Shown one piece after another: positions 6,517 to 14,412 of a stretch of 64,000 nt of DNA. The stretch is taken from NCBI GenBank assembly GCA_040429635.1, contig CP158972.1, positions 1,560,001 to 1,624,000 of the forward strand, written 5' to 3'. The notes beneath the pieces were generated by a model. The model was not told the DNA's origin and did no database searches. It saw nothing but the letters and a program-made list of their open reading frames with translations. Position numbers and translations under genes: made by a program. Within the stretch, counting starts at the first letter, position 1; every line of letters starts with the position of its first letter. This DNA comes from Tamlana crocina (GTDB lineage: Bacteria > Bacteroidota > Bacteroidia > Flavobacteriales > Flavobacteriaceae).

Positions 6517-9498
6517 ATGAAACGGTTATTACTTTTTTTCCTTTTATGCACCACTTTTGTTGGTGCACAAAACTGGATAACATCATCTACACAACAGGCC
6601 GATTTAATCAATGAAATTTCGGTGGTTAATGATGATGTAATTTGGCTCATGGACCAACAGGGTACACCCAACGGATTTTCAATTTCAACGGATGGAGGAC
6701 AATCCTGGACGCATAAAAATTTCCCAGCTTTGTTTTCAGAAAACAATTTTAACTTGGGCGTGTTAAGTGCGGTTGATGCCAATACAGCTTATGTTATTGT
6801 TTCGTTGGCTGACGATGCAAATTTAGTAGGAGTTTATAAAACTACAGATGCAGGTACAACTTGGCTTAGGGAGCCGACAATATTTAATGGTGGTGCATCT
6901 TTTCCTAACCAAGTCCATTTTTGGAGTGCTGATCAGGGCTTTGCCATGGGCGACGGGTTGGAATTGTATGTTTACTATTTTGGAGCTTGGTACAACCAAT
7001 CTTCCGGCTTGAATTCAGTAGGTACATGGTCTCTCAATTCCAGCAACTATTTAAAAATTGTGGGTAATTCGGCTTATTTTCTAACTGGTGCCGGAACGAT
7101 TATTAAAACTGCCGACCAAGGCATTACTTGGGTTGAGATAGCAACACCTTTTAATTCGCAATCGAACGTAAACTTCAGTTTTAAGGATAATATGAATGGC
7201 ATCGTTGTGTTTAATGATAATACTTCAAATCAACTTTACGCAACTACTGACGGCGGACAAACCTGGAATTTGGTTGGGAACAACATACAAAACTTAAATC
7301 ATATTATAGAATATGAGCCTAGTGAAAAGCGATATTATAGTATAAGCCGAGATCTTAATAATTTAACATTGTCGTATTCGGAAGACAATGGAGTCACTTG
7401 GACTGTAGAGCCCCAATTTAATGGGATTCTGTTGGGGGAACTAGAGACTTCCCGTGAGGGGAAAATATTTATAGGAGGAACATCAACCGTTTATAGTAAA
7501 ACCCCTGATTTTTCTAACCACCCTGATCTTGATGCTTTGGTGGCCCTTTACAACAGCCTGAATGGCGATCAATGGACTGATAGCACGAACTGGTTGGACA
7601 CCACAAAAGCCATTTCGTCATGGTATGGCATTACCGAAACCAACGGGCGGGTAACGGGTATAGACCTTGGCTACCAAAACAACGTTTCAGGTTCAATTCC
7701 TTCTGAAATTGGTGATTTAACGGAACTTGAAACCTTTTGGATACAGGCATCATCTATAACCGGAGAGATTCCGTCAAGCATTGGAAATTTAACCAAACTG
7801 CGTCAGTTAGTCTTGTACTATACCTATGGCATTATCGGCAGCATTCCGGCATCCATCCAAAATTGCACAAACTTGGAGTGGATATATTTATCCGGTAATG
7901 AATTGGAAGGCACTATTCCAGACCTATCGGGCTTAAATAGTCTAACCAATTTTGTAATTGACAACAACAACTTTCAATTTGGCGATTTTGAAAATGAGTT
8001 TGCTTCATACCAAAATAATATATCCCAATTCATTTATTCGCCACAAAAATATGTTGGCGAAGATGTAAATTCGGTTTTGGAAATAGGCCAAACCGAAACT
8101 TTAAATGCCTCACTGGTAAGCGGCGGCCAAAACAGTTACAATTGGTATAGAATGAATGCCGATGGAAGTGATGGTGGTTTTGTATCTGCGGGAATGTCGG
8201 TTGATGTAACGATTAACAATACAGACGATTACAAGTGGTATTATTTTTACGAGATAAACAGTAGTTTAGTGCCAGGTTTAATACTTAGAAGCGGGTTTTT
8301 CCATTTTGCCGAACCGCCAACATCCAGTCCAGATTACAATGCCCTGGTAGCTTTGTACAACAGTACGAACGGTGAGAACTGGACAAACAACACTAATTGG
8401 CTAGATACCACAAAACCATTAAATACCTGGCATGGCATCTACAATGTTGTAAATAATAGAGTGGTTGACCTAAATATTGGCAACAACAATTTAACGGGCA
8501 GCATACCCCCGGAAATTGGTAACTTAACCGAGTTGACCTATTTAAGTCTTTGGGGCAACGAACTAACAGGAAACATCCCTCCAGAAATTGGCAATCTTAC
8601 CAAACTCACCTATTTGGATTTAGCGCCAAATAACTTTTCTGGCAGTATACCCACAGAAATTGGCAACTTGGTAAACCTAGAAACGCTTTGGCTTAACCAA
8701 AGTGGTTTATCTGGAAGCATACCGGCTTCTTTAGTTAATTTAACAAAACTCAAACACTTACATTTGCATAGCTCTATTGGCCCCGGTTGGGGCGATAATA
8801 CCAGTGCCTATTCCGGAGATTTTCCCGATTTGACCGCATTGCCGCTGGAACTACTTCATATATACAACAATTATTTTGAATTTTCTGATGTTGCAGACGA
8901 ACTGGAAACCTATAAAGCCAATATTCCCGATTTTCAATTTAGTCCACAATTTACCCAAGATTTACCCGAAGACACTAACATTGGCGTAGGAAGCGACATT
9001 ACGCTAACTGTAACCGATGTGCCAATAGCATCAAAAGGGATGAAAACCAAAACAGTTGTGGCCCAGAACACTTATCAATGGTTTAAAGATAATGTGGCAA
9101 TAACCGAAAACGGTAATTCTGACACCTATGTAATCAACAATGCCCAAACTTCTGATAGCGGCATTTATCATTGCGAAATTACAAATACAGATACCCCAGA
9201 TTTTGTAATTAGAAGAGCATTTATAACCCTAAACGTGGGCACATTGGGCACGGAAGAACAGCAATTGGAGCAGTTGCGTATTTATCCTAACCCAACAACA
9301 TCTGTATTGAACATAAAATTAAAAGGCCAAAACAATGCCTATGTAGCCATTTTTGATATGAGCGGAAAAGAGGTTTTTAAAAAACAGATAGCAACCCAAT
9401 GGGGCGTTTTTAATATTGAAAGTTTAAATACGGGAGTGTACATGCTACAGGTGAAAACAAACGGAAAAACCATAAAAAAACGCATGGTAAAAAAGTGA
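6517..9498 (+). CDS. T9SS-secreted leucine-rich-repeat protein with BNR-like and Ig-like domains
   Basis: A 993-residue exported protein. After a signal peptide (MKRLLLFFLLCTTFVGAQ), residues about 20-330 contain BNR/Ycf48-like propeller motifs (STDGGQSW, KTTDAGTTW, KTADQGITW, SEDNGVTW). Two blocks of plant-type leucine-rich repeats follow at about 345-480 and 610-780, with units such as LTGSIPPEIGNLTELTYLSL, each opening with a conserved ALVALYNSxNGxxWT segment. An Ig-like domain with a YxCxIT-type strand (GIYHCEIT) lies near 880, then a type A T9SS sorting domain (IYPNPTTSVLNIKL, GVYMLQVKT, RMVKK). Likely a cell-surface adhesin or binding protein; ligand unknown. It belongs to the cluster with shared operators. 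Confidence 0.87.
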   Translation: MKRLLLFFLLCTTFVGAQNWITSSTQQADLINEISVVNDDVIWLMDQQGTPNGFSISTDGGQSWTHKNFPALFSENNFNLGVLSAVDANTAYVIVSLADDANLVGVYKTTDAGTTWLREPTIFNGGASFPNQVHFWSADQGFAMGDGLELYVYYFGAWYNQSSGLNSVGTWSLNSSNYLKIVGNSAYFLTGAGTIIKTADQGITWVEIATPFNSQSNVNFSFKDNMNGIVVFNDNTSNQLYATTDGGQTWNLVGNNIQNLNHIIEYEPSEKRYYSISRDLNNLTLSYSEDNGVTWTVEPQFNGILLGELETSREGKIFIGGTSTVYSKTPDFSNHPDLDALVALYNSLNGDQWTDSTNWLDTTKAISSWYGITETNGRVTGIDLGYQNNVSGSIPSEIGDLTELETFWIQASSITGEIPSSIGNLTKLRQLVLYYTYGIIGSIPASIQNCTNLEWIYLSGNELEGTIPDLSGLNSLTNFVIDNNNFQFGDFENEFASYQNNISQFIYSPQKYVGEDVNSVLEIGQTETLNASLVSGGQNSYNWYRMNADGSDGGFVSAGMSVDVTINNTDDYKWYYFYEINSSLVPGLILRSGFFHFAEPPTSSPDYNALVALYNSTNGENWTNNTNWLDTTKPLNTWHGIYNVVNNRVVDLNIGNNNLTGSIPPEIGNLTELTYLSLWGNELTGNIPPEIGNLTKLTYLDLAPNNFSGSIPTEIGNLVNLETLWLNQSGLSGSIPASLVNLTKLKHLHLHSSIGPGWGDNTSAYSGDFPDLTALPLELLHIYNNYFEFSDVADELETYKANIPDFQFSPQFTQDLPEDTNIGVGSDITLTVTDVPIASKGMKTKTVVAQNTYQWFKDNVAITENGNSDTYVINNAQTSDSGIYHCEITNTDTPDFVIRRAFITLNVGTLGTEEQQLEQLRIYPNPTTSVLNIKLKGQNNAYVAIFDMSGKEVFKKQIATQWGVFNIESLNTGVYMLQVKTNGKTIKKRMVKK

Positions 9499-9525
9499 TG
9501 GAATAAAGGCTGTTTTAACTCAAAA

Positions 9526-9573
9526 ATCCCCACTATCGGGGATTTTTTGCATTGGTACATATAGCTAAATTTA
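9526..9573 (+). promoter_or_regulatory. Palindromic operator and promoter of the 9604 gene, possible terminator
   Basis: ATCCCC (9526-9531) and GGGGAT (9538-9543) form a perfect 6-bp inverted repeat with a 6-nt spacer, centred at 9534.5. A -7-like TAAATTTA begins at 9566, 31.5 nt from the centre, the same distance as at 548.5 and 3859.5. The six T residues after the right arm mean that it could also act as a weak terminator for the 6517 gene. The regular spacing to the next gene favours an operator, and both roles are possible. Confidence 0.5.
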
Positions 9574-9603
9574 TGAAGCTATTAATCCATAAAAACAAAA
9601 ATT

Positions 9604-10074
9604 ATGAAAACTATTAAAAAAACCTTGGCACTATTATGCATTCTAACGTTTCTTTTATCGTGCGAGAAAAAAGAAGATCCAGTAGTTGTAAACGAAACAT
9701 CAACCATTCCAACAACCAATTTAGGAAGGGAAAACACTTATCTGGGGTGTATGGAAATATCGACTAGGGAAACAACCATAGAAGTTTGGGACCACGGGCA
9801 GATAGACAACGATATTGTTTCTATTATTGCCAATGGCGAGGTTATTGTTGATCAACAGGTGCTTGACGGGCCATTTAACCCGATTTCAACAATCTATAAT
9901 TTTGGCAGTAATGGTTTTAACTACGTAACGCTGTATGCACACAATTTAGGAGATATTTCGCCAAATACCTGCACCATAGCCATAAACGGCGTCGAGTTTA
10001 TCCTAGAAGCAAATTTAGATGCTAATGGTTCAATTGACGTAGTTGTTGGTGGTTATGGCGTAAGCTGCAACTAA
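9604..10074 (+). CDS. Predicted lipoprotein
   Basis: A 156-residue protein with a clear lipoprotein signal peptide (MKTIKKTLALLCILTFLLSC, lipobox LLSC). The mature part begins with the charged EKKEDP linker and continues as a small beta-rich domain with two further Cys (LGCMEIS near the start and GVSCN at the end) that could pair. Motifs such as IEVWDHGQIDNDIVSIIANG suggest a calcium-independent Ig-like fold, but I recognise no named family. Last gene of the cluster with related operators and therefore a likely target of the 1240/3218 two-component system. Confidence 0.65.
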   Translation: MKTIKKTLALLCILTFLLSCEKKEDPVVVNETSTIPTTNLGRENTYLGCMEISTRETTIEVWDHGQIDNDIVSIIANGEVIVDQQVLDGPFNPISTIYNFGSNGFNYVTLYAHNLGDISPNTCTIAINGVEFILEANLDANGSIDVVVGGYGVSCN

Positions 10075-10118
10075 CTGCTTTATCTAATAAAATTAATTTG
10101 TTATTTGAGTTAGTCATT

Positions 10119-10185
10119 TTGGGCGGTCTAAACACAATTTATTTTCTTTTTTGAAGTTAGGTTTAAGTTAATTTAGGCCGCCCAA
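10119..10185. repeat. 14-bp inverted repeat
   Basis: TTGGGCGGTCTAAA (10119-10132) and TTTAGGCCGCCCAA (10172-10185) are inverted copies with one mismatch, separated by 39 nt of AT-rich sequence. The arms are much richer in GC than their surroundings. It follows the 9604 lipoprotein gene by 45 nt and could be a terminator with a long loop or the remnant of a small palindromic element. There is no T-run directly after the right arm. Confidence 0.5.
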
Positions 10186-10266
10186 TTGTTAAACCAAAAA
10201 TATTTTCATTTTCCACGCAACCTTTTTAAAAAGCTTGCATCTAGTAAATACTAAACCAAGCTAAAG

Positions 10267-10353
10267 ATGAAATTACTACTCGTACTCAGCATTCTTATAG
10301 TCATTAATATTTTATTATTGGTGTTTAGTGTCAATAAAAAAACAGAACCTTGA
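10267..10353 (+). CDS. Possible 28-residue membrane peptide
   Basis: A short frame starts ATG at 10267 and stops at 10353. The product MKLLLVLSILIVINILLLVF plus eight further residues (SVNKKTEP) is a single hydrophobic helix with a basic, polar C-terminal tail. The strong hydrophobic bias and clean start and stop suggest a real small protein. It stands alone between the inverted repeat at 10119-10185 and the convergent 10396 gene. No ribosome binding site is visible, which is usual in this group. Chance cannot be excluded without comparison to related genomes. Confidence 0.4.
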   Translation: MKLLLVLSILIVINILLLVFSVNKKTEP

Positions 10354-10395
10354 TTTAGATTCTGTTTCTGATGTAATTGACTTTTTATCCAAGTT

Positions 10396-11124
10396 TTAAT
10401 TTTTATCGCAAGAAGCCAAAGTGCTTAGATAGCTTTTGGTTAACTTTTCTAAATCATTCAGATAATGGTCTTTAATTTCTGAAATGTTTTTCTGTTGAAG
10501 GCCAGTTTCTTTGTCATCATAACTCAGCAAACTATGCTTGCAATCACAAACTTGCAATGTACTGTTAAAGGTTTTAATATTTGAAGCAATAATTGATTTG
10601 TAATGTTTTATTGTTTTTTCCTTTTCAAAAACTTCCGACTTTAACTTCTGCGCGGCCAATTTCAGTTTTAATGCTTCTTCCTTTTTTTCCAGTGCCAATT
10701 GTTGTTCTTCAAGCTGTTTTTGTTCAAACTCCAACGCAGTCAATTCTTTGTTTTTATTGGAGGAAGCGGTGAATTTATCCAATTCAACAATACTTTCTTT
10801 TGCAATTTCGCGGGCGCGTTTCACAAAAAAACGGCCGTCCTCATAAGTTTCAGCCGTTTCAACCATAGCGAGATGGTCAATACCTTTTTTTACTAGGGAA
10901 AGTGCTGTTGTGCAACCACATTCGACAAGATTTTTCTTCGACAGCTTAAACGATTCCAACGATCGGTTGGCATAATATTTTAAATGGCTAATGTTATTGG
11001 CTTCATAAGAATCCTTTACGTGCGAATAGGCATTCACTAAATAGCCATTGGCTTCGTCACAATGGGTTTGGGCATACGTTATTACGTACGAAAATAGAAA
11101 GAATAGAAAATAAAAATGTTTCAT
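10396..11124 (-). CDS. Exported coiled-coil protein of unknown function
   Basis: A 242-residue protein with a signal peptide (MKHFYFLFFLFSYVITYAQ). The mature part is almost entirely helical. It has pairs of Cys (HCDEANG, VECGCTTA, QVCDCKH, ASCDKN) that could form disulfides in the periplasm. A Glu/Gln/Lys-rich coiled coil covers about 130-175 (EFEQKQLEEQQLALEKKEEA). It is a single gene, convergent with the upstream cluster and divergent from the PPK2 gene. I recognise only that similar proteins exist in flavobacteria, with no known role. Confidence 0.7.
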   Translation of the reverse strand: MKHFYFLFFLFSYVITYAQTHCDEANGYLVNAYSHVKDSYEANNISHLKYYANRSLESFKLSKKNLVECGCTTALSLVKKGIDHLAMVETAETYEDGRFFVKRAREIAKESIVELDKFTASSNKNKELTALEFEQKQLEEQQLALEKKEEALKLKLAAQKLKSEVFEKEKTIKHYKSIIASNIKTFNSTLQVCDCKHSLLSYDDKETGLQQKNISEIKDHYLNDLEKLTKSYLSTLASCDKN

Positions 11125-11297
11125 GGTTTGGGGTTGGTTACATAAATAGGTTGGGCGAAAGTATGAAAATATGTATAAACACCTGTGCCGTTTATCGAAA
11201 TTGGGGCATTGTAAAAATCAATGGGAATGAAATTAGATTTTCGCAGCCCATTATCCGATACATTTTTTATATTTAAGCTTCCCATAAAACGCTAAGC

Positions 11298-12149
11298 ATG
11301 GATAAATACAAAGTCACTTCTCCCATAAAACTGAAAAATACTAAAACAAAAGTTGAAATTCACGACGCTAAAAAGAAGCTTAAATCAATTCGGAAGAAAT
11401 TGGGCGATTGGCAAAATACCATGTATGCGCACGATAAATATGCCGTTTTGGTATGCTTGCAAGGGATGGATACCGCGGGTAAGGATAGTTTGATTCGCGA
11501 AATATTTAAAGATTTTAACGCCCGCGGAGTTATGGTACACAGTTTTAAAGTACCTACCGACAAAGAATTGGGGCACGATTACCTTTGGCGCCACTACTTA
11601 GCCCTGCCCGAACGGGGTAAATTTGGGGTTTTTAACCGAACGCACTACGAAAACGTTTTGGTAACACGTGTACACCCCGAATATATTTTGGGCGAAAAAA
11701 TTCCGAATGTTAATTCTATTGACGACATTGACGAGACTTTTTGGGAAAAACGTTTCGAGCAAATTAATAATTTCGAAAAGCATTTGGCTGAAAATGGTAC
11801 CATCATTTTTAAATTCTTTTTAAATCTTTCTAAAGAAGAACAAAAAAACAGATTGCTACGCCGATTGGACAAGCCCGAAAAAAACTGGAAGTTTTCGCCC
11901 GGCGACCTTGAAGAGCGGGAGCTTTGGGACCAATACCAGCATTGTTATGAAGAGGCCATAAACAAAACCTCGAAACCCCATGCGCCTTGGTACACCATTC
12001 CGGCCGATGATAAGCCCACCGCGCGGTATTTGGTGGCGAAAACTTTGTACGATACCTTGAGTGCCTATGCCGATATAAAAGAGCCAGAACTGCACGATGA
12101 TATTAAAGCCAATATTGAAGCTTATAAAAAGCAATTGGAAAATGAGTAG
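11298..12149 (+). CDS. ppk2: Polyphosphate kinase 2 family protein
   Basis: A 283-residue cytoplasmic enzyme with the PPK2 fold. The Walker A region GMDTAGKDS is at residues 56-64, in the variant with Asp after Lys that is typical of PPK2. It is followed by ARGVMVHSFKVPT, the lid-like DYLWRHYLALPERGKFGVFNRTHYE and the FLNLSKEEQKNRLLRRLDKPEKNWKFSPGDLEER block. These enzymes transfer phosphate between polyphosphate and nucleotides (NMP, NDP). Length fits single-domain PPK2. Which nucleotide is preferred cannot be read here. A -7-like TATATTTA is at 11268-11275. The intergenic repeat at 12152-12228 lies between it and the convergent M48 protease gene. Confidence 0.9.
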   Translation: MDKYKVTSPIKLKNTKTKVEIHDAKKKLKSIRKKLGDWQNTMYAHDKYAVLVCLQGMDTAGKDSLIREIFKDFNARGVMVHSFKVPTDKELGHDYLWRHYLALPERGKFGVFNRTHYENVLVTRVHPEYILGEKIPNVNSIDDIDETFWEKRFEQINNFEKHLAENGTIIFKFFLNLSKEEQKNRLLRRLDKPEKNWKFSPGDLEERELWDQYQHCYEEAINKTSKPHAPWYTIPADDKPTARYLVAKTLYDTLSAYADIKEPELHDDIKANIEAYKKQLENE

Positions 12150-12151
12150 TA

Positions 12152-12228
12152 TTTGGGCGTTTTAACGCGCTTTACGCTATATCTTTTTTTCGTGCCTCAA
12201 AAAGGATGCCGCTTCAATCACTAACGCA
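12152..12228. repeat. Intergenic palindromic repeat, family 1, copy A
   Basis: Contains GCTTTACGCTATATC (12169-12183) and AAGGATGCCGCTTCAATC (12202-12219) followed by ACTAACGC. The first block matches GCTTTCCGCTTTATC at 17838-17852 in 13 of 15 bases, and the second matches AAGGATACCGCTGCAATC at 17943-17960 in 16 of 18. The final CAATCACTAACGC resembles CAATCCCTAATGC at 49561-49573. It fills the gap between two convergent genes and may serve as a terminator. Confidence 0.6.
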
Positions 12229-12232
12229 GAAC

Positions 12233-13465
12233 TTACTTCCGTAAGTTTTTGATGCGTTCCAATAAAGTAGGATGTGAGTAGTGCATAAACACATAAGCCG
12301 GATGCGGCGTTAAATTGCTCAAACTGTTTTTGCTCAGTTTTTTTAAAGATGTAATCAGTGGTTCACCTTTATAAGTGTTTTTGGCATAGTCGTCAGCTTC
12401 GTATTCAAATTTTCGGGAAAACCAATTCATAATCAATCCGGTAATTTCAGAAATTGGGGCATAGAGCATACCAAAAGCCACCAAACCAATGTGGAAACTT
12501 GGTGTTTCAACCCCCAAAGCGTTTGACAGCAACGGACTAGAAATAAACAATGACAGCACATAAAGCATCACGCCTGTGGTTAAAACCGAAACCACCAAAT
12601 TGAAAATAATATGTTTCTTTTTATAATGCCCCACTTCGTGTGCCAAAACAGCCACGATTTCTTCGTCCTCCAAATCATTAATTAAAGTATCGTAAAGCGT
12701 TACCCGTTTTTCGCTTCCAAAACCTGAAAAATAAGCGTTTGCTTTTGTGCTACGCTTCGAGCCGTCAATCACAAAAATCTTATCGAGTTTAAAACCCACC
12801 GTTTGGGCGTATGCCGAAATTTTATCGCGTAAAGCGCCTTCTTCCAAAGGGGTTTGTTTATTAAACAGCGGAACAATTATTTTAGAATAAAACATATTCA
12901 TAAATACCGAAAAAACCGTAATTAAGCCCCAAGCATACAGCCAAAACAGACTCCCCGAAATTTGATAAAACCAAACTACAAGCGCCAAAATACCACCACC
13001 AAGAATGGCCATCATCAGCCAACCTTTTATTTTATCCAGAATAAAGGTTTTTAAGGTTGTTTTATTGAATCCAAATTTTTCTTCGATTACAAAAGTGCTG
13101 TAATACGAAAACGGAGTCGTTAAAATATCGCTACCAATCATGATAATTCCAAAGAAAATCAAAGCCACAATAATGGGATTGCTGCTATAGCTACGGGCAA
13201 TGTTGTCTACCCATTCAAACCCGTCGAAAATTAGAAAAGCAAGCGTTAGCGCCACCGAAAATGTCGAAGTAATCAATCCAAAACGGTATTTGGTGGCTTT
13301 GTAATTTTGCGATTTTTTGTATTCGGCTTCGTCATAAACATCTTCAACTTCCTTGGGCAGTTGGTCGTTAAAATGTTTAGCATTTAAGGAATCCAATATT
13401 TTATCAACCAAATAATTGATAACGATTATGGCTATAATAATATAAAATAGGGTATTTGCGGTCAT
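12233..13465 (-). CDS. M48 family metallopeptidase (Ste24/CAAX protease-like)
   Basis: A 410-residue integral membrane zinc protease. Hydrophobic helices are at about 5-22, 65-82, 95-118, 148-170, 175-195 and around 285-340. The catalytic motif VLAHEVGHYKKKH gives zinc ligands His276 and His280 and general base Glu277. The third ligand is expected in FEYEADDYA near 354. This is the layout of CAAX prenyl protease 1-like enzymes, which in bacteria degrade or process membrane proteins at the inner membrane. The active-site residues are all present. It stands alone, convergent with the PPK2 gene and followed upstream by the palindromic element at 13479-13549. Confidence 0.92.
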   Translation of the reverse strand: MTANTLFYIIIAIIVINYLVDKILDSLNAKHFNDQLPKEVEDVYDEAEYKKSQNYKATKYRFGLITSTFSVALTLAFLIFDGFEWVDNIARSYSSNPIIVALIFFGIIMIGSDILTTPFSYYSTFVIEEKFGFNKTTLKTFILDKIKGWLMMAILGGGILALVVWFYQISGSLFWLYAWGLITVFSVFMNMFYSKIIVPLFNKQTPLEEGALRDKISAYAQTVGFKLDKIFVIDGSKRSTKANAYFSGFGSEKRVTLYDTLINDLEDEEIVAVLAHEVGHYKKKHIIFNLVVSVLTTGVMLYVLSLFISSPLLSNALGVETPSFHIGLVAFGMLYAPISEITGLIMNWFSRKFEYEADDYAKNTYKGEPLITSLKKLSKNSLSNLTPHPAYVFMHYSHPTLLERIKNLRK

Positions 13466-13478
13466 GTTTGTTTTTTGG

Positions 13479-13549
13479 TGTCATTGCGAGGAGTCCCGAT
13501 AGTTATCGGGACGACGCGGCAATCTGTTTAATTATCCACAGTAATGACA
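13479..13549. repeat. Intergenic palindromic repeat, family 2, full copy
   Basis: A perfect 9-bp stem, GTCCCGATA (13493-13501) and TATCGGGAC (13504-13512), sits inside outer arms TGTCATT (13479-13485) and AATGACA (13543-13549). The unit reads TGTCATTGCGAG before the stem and GACGCGGCAATCTG after it. Sequences of the GTCATTGCGAG type are familiar as dispersed intergenic repeats in Bacteroidota and other bacteria. A shortened relative lies at 17863-17894. It fills the gap between the M48 protease and methyltransferase genes, which are both on the minus strand. Confidence 0.7.
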
Positions 13550-13552
13550 AGG

Positions 13553-14374
13553 TTATTCAAAATTTCGTTGCCTTTTGGCCTCAAAAATAAGAATTCCTGC
13601 GGCAACCGAAACGTTCATCGAGTCAATTTCCCCTTGCATGGGGATGATAATATTTTGGGTAGAATGTTGTCGCCACGCTTCACTTAATCCAGTGGCCTCT
13701 GTGCCTACAACAATGGCCGTGGGTTTTGTGAAATCCTGCGTATGATAATCTACCGAAGCTTGTAAAGCGGCACAGTAAATATTAATGTGTTTTGATTTTA
13801 AAAACGAAATGATTTCATCGGTCGTTCCCATGGCAATGGGAGTAGTAAACACACAGCCCACGCTAGAGCGGATGATGTTTGGGTTGTACAAATCGGTTTT
13901 AGGGTTGGCAATAATTACGGCGTCTGCATTTGCGGCATCGGCAGTGCGTAGCAAAGCTCCAATGTTTCCGGGTTTTTCAGGGGCTTCGGCCACTAAAATC
14001 AATGGGTTTTCAGTATTGAAAACTAAATTTTTAACTAAATGGGACTTACTTTTTGCAACGGCCAAAATACCTTCGGTTGTACCACGGTGCGCTAATTTTT
14101 GATAGATTTCTTGTGAGATTTCAATCTTGTCCTTGTGGGTTTCGACTCCGCTCAACCTGACATTTAAAAATTCGTTTAATTGTTCTTTTGAAAATAATTC
14201 AGAACAAAACAACACGGTTTCCAATGCATAACCGCCCTTAATGGCCAATTCGATTTCACGCCCACCTTCAATTAAAAACGTACCCGATTTTTTACGTTCG
14301 CGTGACTTGTCTTTTAATTGGACCAGTTGTCGAATAATTGGGTTTTGTGCGCTGGAAATAAATTTTGTAGTCAA
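13553..14374 (-). CDS. TrmH/SpoU-type RNA 2'-O-methyltransferase
   Basis: A 273-residue enzyme of the SPOUT class. Residues 1-105 form the RNA-binding substrate domain (FISSAQNPIIRQLVQLKDKS). The C-terminal knot domain shows motif 1 EAPEKPGNIGALLRTADA, motif 2 VVGTEATGLSEAW and motif 3 IPMQGEIDSMNVSVAAGILIFE. It uses S-adenosylmethionine to methylate a ribose 2'-OH in rRNA or tRNA. The exact target position cannot be told; it resembles the RlmB group. The minus-strand -7 box TAAATTTG lies at 14404-14397, overlapping the divergent promoter of the 14413 gene. Confidence 0.92.
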   Translation of the reverse strand: MTTKFISSAQNPIIRQLVQLKDKSRERKKSGTFLIEGGREIELAIKGGYALETVLFCSELFSKEQLNEFLNVRLSGVETHKDKIEISQEIYQKLAHRGTTEGILAVAKSKSHLVKNLVFNTENPLILVAEAPEKPGNIGALLRTADAANADAVIIANPKTDLYNPNIIRSSVGCVFTTPIAMGTTDEIISFLKSKHINIYCAALQASVDYHTQDFTKPTAIVVGTEATGLSEAWRQHSTQNIIIPMQGEIDSMNVSVAAGILIFEAKRQRNFE

Positions 14375-14382
14375 TTATTTAC

Positions 14383-14404
14383 TATGTTTGGTTCTGCAAA
14401 TTTA
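14383..14404. promoter_or_regulatory. Divergent promoter pair
   Basis: Plus strand: -7 box TATGTTTG at 14383-14390, with TTG at 14365-14367, for the T9SS protein starting at 14413. Minus strand: -7 box TAAATTTG at 14404-14397 for the methyltransferase starting at 14374. Both match TAnnTTTG exactly. The two transcripts would start within about 10 bases of each other, so the promoters probably compete. Confidence 0.55.
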
Positions 14405-14412
14405 CTATAAAT

